Positions 3,999-5,899 of a DNA stretch of 5,899 bases are shown here, one piece after another. Source of the stretch: Chitinophagaceae bacterium (GTDB lineage: Bacteria; Bacteroidota; Bacteroidia; Chitinophagales; Chitinophagaceae); the NCBI GenBank assembly GCA_947463105.1, contig CANHSD010000172.1:1-5899 (forward strand), in the 5' to 3' direction. The notes under the pieces were generated by a model, which had not been told where the DNA came from, did not search any database, and saw only the letters and a program-made list of their open reading frames with translations. Every line of letters begins with the position of its first letter. Position 1 is the stretch's first letter. The translations under genes were made by a program, and so were the position numbers.

Positions 3999-5858
3999 TC
4001 AGTTTTTCTTGGTGGTGATTTCTATAACACCATTTTTCCCTTTCTCACCATATTTCTTTAGTGCATTTTCGCCTTTGAGAACATTGATTGATTTGATCGT
4101 ATTGGGATCAACATCGTTCATGCTTCCTGATTCCATTTCTTTGCCGTCAATAATATACAGTACGTCCTTGGGCAACTCAGTTTTCTCTGTTGATTTCTGC
4201 ACATAAGTGATGGTTTTTTTACCGTCCTTATCTGTTGTGGTAACAGTTAGTGTTTTAGGATCTTTTTGAGCTTCTTCTACAACTTTATCATCACTCGCCC
4301 TGACTATGATGGTACTCACTTTCGAATTTGTTTTATTGTCTGTGACAGTTTTAAAAGTTAATGTATCAGCTGATATATGAATATTGCTGACCTTTCCTTG
4401 CGTGGGAACAGCAACTTTTGCATTTCCATCAAACATCACCGAATCAACTTTCATAGTTACAATCTTTTTTTCACCTGCTGAAGTGGCGTCCGTCCAGGTC
4501 ATACCATTCATGTTTTTCCCTGAAACGAAATTTTCATTTACTGCATCGAGAACAATTGCTATGATGGTGGACGGATCAATTTTATCCAGGTCAGCAGGTG
4601 AGATTTCTTTTCCATTGATGATAACCCGTGGAGCTTTCGAGCCATCTGTACCACCACGTAAACGAATGGCGTCCGGTGTCGTTATATATGTAGTTCCTGC
4701 AGACATGCTGTCTGCGGATATGAACATGATTTTTTTCTCAGTGTACAAAGGAGATCCTTCTGCTGAGACCTTCTTATTTGAAAGACCAGCCAACTCAGTC
4801 AAGGGTACTTTGAACAATTCCTTTTTTGACTTGATGTCTTTAAAGGAAGCCATGTCACCATCGATATCGATTTGAAAACTTCCTTTGATTTGTCCAGTTT
4901 TTGGATCAAGATATTTCGCAGGAACGGTATCACGCTTGCTTTCCGCAATACCCGATACATCCATTTGATTGCTCGGATTATCCGACAAAGAATCCTTAAT
5001 GGTAAACGATAAAAGAACCAAAACACCAATGGCTACAGGCAGAATCAACAAGCGTCTGGCATAGCTGTAGCTTACTTTTTTTGAAGATGTCAACATAATA
5101 ATGCGTCTTTTGATGGATGAATAAAAAAATGATTGTCCTACTGATAAACTGTTTGAATGATAATGTGCCTTTAATAACATTTCTGCCAATACCGCAGCAT
5201 CGTCGCCTGCAACTGCTTCTTCATCTGCAATGAACTCATGCACCACTTCCAATTCTTTCCTGATGAGCCAGAAAAATGGATTCATCCAAAACAAATTGGT
5301 CATCAGTGTAACAAAAACCTTGTCGTAAGTATGATACTGTTCTATATGTGTTAGTTCATGTTTTAACATGCGTTGCCCCGTTTCGTCATGAACAGGAAGA
5401 TCTTTTCTCCAGAAAAGATTTCTGAAAAAGGAGAATGGCGCCTCGTCCAATGTGGTTTCAATAAAATTGAAACATTCCATCACGGTAACATTTCCTCTTG
5501 ATTTAAGCAGGTATACCTTTATTACACCTACTCCAAACAGGATAAGAAGACCCGCAGAAACCAATGAAAGTGAGAATACAAGCACTTGATCCCATGTCAA
5601 ACCCTGTTTATCTTGGATAAGCCCGTCAGACTGGTAAATGTATTGTACAACCTGTTGAACTGGGGCAGATTCAGGTGTAGAAAGGATAAACCATTGTAAA
5701 TCAAGCAAAGGCAAGGTCAGACTTAACAATACAGTGCCCACCAGGTAAAAGCGGTTGTAATAATGAAACCTTGTATTGCGTAAAGCAATCCAGTAATATC
5801 CAAGCAATATACCTGATACAAGGATTGCCTTGAGGATGTAAATGAATAGAAGTTGCAT
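3999..5858 (-). CDS. BlaR1/MecR1-like M56 membrane peptidase with two plug-like C-terminal domains, copy B
   Basis: A 619-residue antirepressor-type protease. Likely transmembrane helices are at about 3-25, 36-57, 92-118, 182-200 and 268-286. The M56 zinc site is intact: HELTH at 167-171 and EFIAD at 208-212, with E208 the expected third ligand, all before the last helix. Beyond about residue 290 lies a large region that, by topology, should be periplasmic. Instead of the penicillin-binding domain of classical BlaR1 it carries two motifs like the SusC/TonB-receptor plug: RVIINGKEI...IDPSTI (411-432) and LYIIDGKEM...VDPNTI...VLKGENA...YGEKGKNGVIEITTKKN (567-619). The motif ISADS/ISADT (380 and 495) also recurs before each. 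I infer that it responds to an envelope signal other than direct beta-lactam acylation and leads to loss of its BlaI partner, whose stop lies 4 bp upstream. An intrinsic terminator follows. Domain calls are firm; the signal is unknown. Confidence 0.94.
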   Translation of the reverse strand: MQLLFIYILKAILVSGILLGYYWIALRNTRFHYYNRFYLVGTVLLSLTLPLLDLQWFILSTPESAPVQQVVQYIYQSDGLIQDKQGLTWDQVLVFSLSLVSAGLLILFGVGVIKVYLLKSRGNVTVMECFNFIETTLDEAPFSFFRNLFWRKDLPVHDETGQRMLKHELTHIEQYHTYDKVFVTLMTNLFWMNPFFWLIRKELEVVHEFIADEEAVAGDDAAVLAEMLLKAHYHSNSLSVGQSFFYSSIKRRIIMLTSSKKVSYSYARRLLILPVAIGVLVLLSFTIKDSLSDNPSNQMDVSGIAESKRDTVPAKYLDPKTGQIKGSFQIDIDGDMASFKDIKSKKELFKVPLTELAGLSNKKVSAEGSPLYTEKKIMFISADSMSAGTTYITTPDAIRLRGGTDGSKAPRVIINGKEISPADLDKIDPSTIIAIVLDAVNENFVSGKNMNGMTWTDATSAGEKKIVTMKVDSVMFDGNAKVAVPTQGKVSNIHISADTLTFKTVTDNKTNSKVSTIIVRASDDKVVEEAQKDPKTLTVTTTDKDGKKTITYVQKSTEKTELPKDVLYIIDGKEMESGSMNDVDPNTIKSINVLKGENALKKYGEKGKNGVIEITTKKN

Positions 5859-5862
5859 GGCA

Positions 5863-5899
5863 TTATTTTTTCTGTTTAATCTGCTTTAATAAAAGCTCA
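5863..5899 (-). CDS. BlaI-family repressor, copy B (last 11 codons only)
   Basis: The window ends inside this gene. The visible minus-strand codons read ELLLKQIKQKK followed by TAA, four bases before the peptidase ATG. This matches the C-terminus of the complete BlaI-type protein at 277-639 (ELLLKEMKKKN) and the expected repressor-then-protease order, so the assignment is good although only 37 bases are present. The DNA-binding domain and promoter lie outside the window. Confidence 0.75.
   Translation of the reverse strand, partial: ELLLKQIKQKK

Noticed and set aside
4384..4875. 163-codon plus-strand open frame
   Set aside because: It lies antisense within the BlaR1-type gene, has no ribosome site or recognisable domain, and its composition follows from the opposite strand's coding.

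Overview
The window looks like chromosomal DNA from a member of the Bacteroidota, probably a Chitinophagaceae-type or similar environmental lineage (family level is inference). The evidence is AT-rich intergenic DNA, weak Shine-Dalgarno sites, a promoter of the Bacteroidota TTG/TAnnTTTG type, SusC-like plug motifs fused to a BlaR1 peptidase, and an ECF sigma factor followed by a membrane-anchored outer-membrane beta-barrel protein. There are no phage, IS, CRISPR, tRNA or rRNA signals, and genes are packed tightly throughout.

Layout. Positions 1-271 (minus) hold the N-terminal part of an M56/BlaR1-type membrane peptidase (copy A, cut by the window edge). It is preceded by its BlaI-type repressor at 277-639. 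The repressor is transcribed from a promoter at about 663-693 that is interleaved with three copies of the dyad AACTA-N6-TAGTT. Diverging from it on the plus strand is a three-gene operon (772-3181): an ECF sigma factor, a protein with a short cytoplasmic segment, one transmembrane helix, a long polar linker and a C-terminal beta-barrel, and a secreted protein carrying a clearly related barrel. Converging on that operon with no intergenic base is a minus-strand pair (3182-3851): a small XRE repressor and a four-helix membrane protein. After a 147-bp gap with a hairpin and a strong minus-strand terminator comes a second, almost complete BlaR1-type peptidase (copy B, 3999-5858). The last codons of its own BlaI run off the right edge (5863-5899).

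The genes form an envelope-sensing regulatory cluster. Two BlaI-BlaR1 modules (membrane protease plus cleavable repressor) flank a sigma/anti-sigma unit whose anti-sigma candidate appears to reach from the cytoplasm through the inner membrane and periplasm into the outer membrane. This architecture matches what I recall of the recently described dual-membrane-spanning anti-sigma factors (Dma) of Bacteroides. The tandem, secreted copy of its barrel domain is the most unusual part of the window. The shared sigma/BlaI intergenic region raises the possibility that BlaI also influences the sigma operon.
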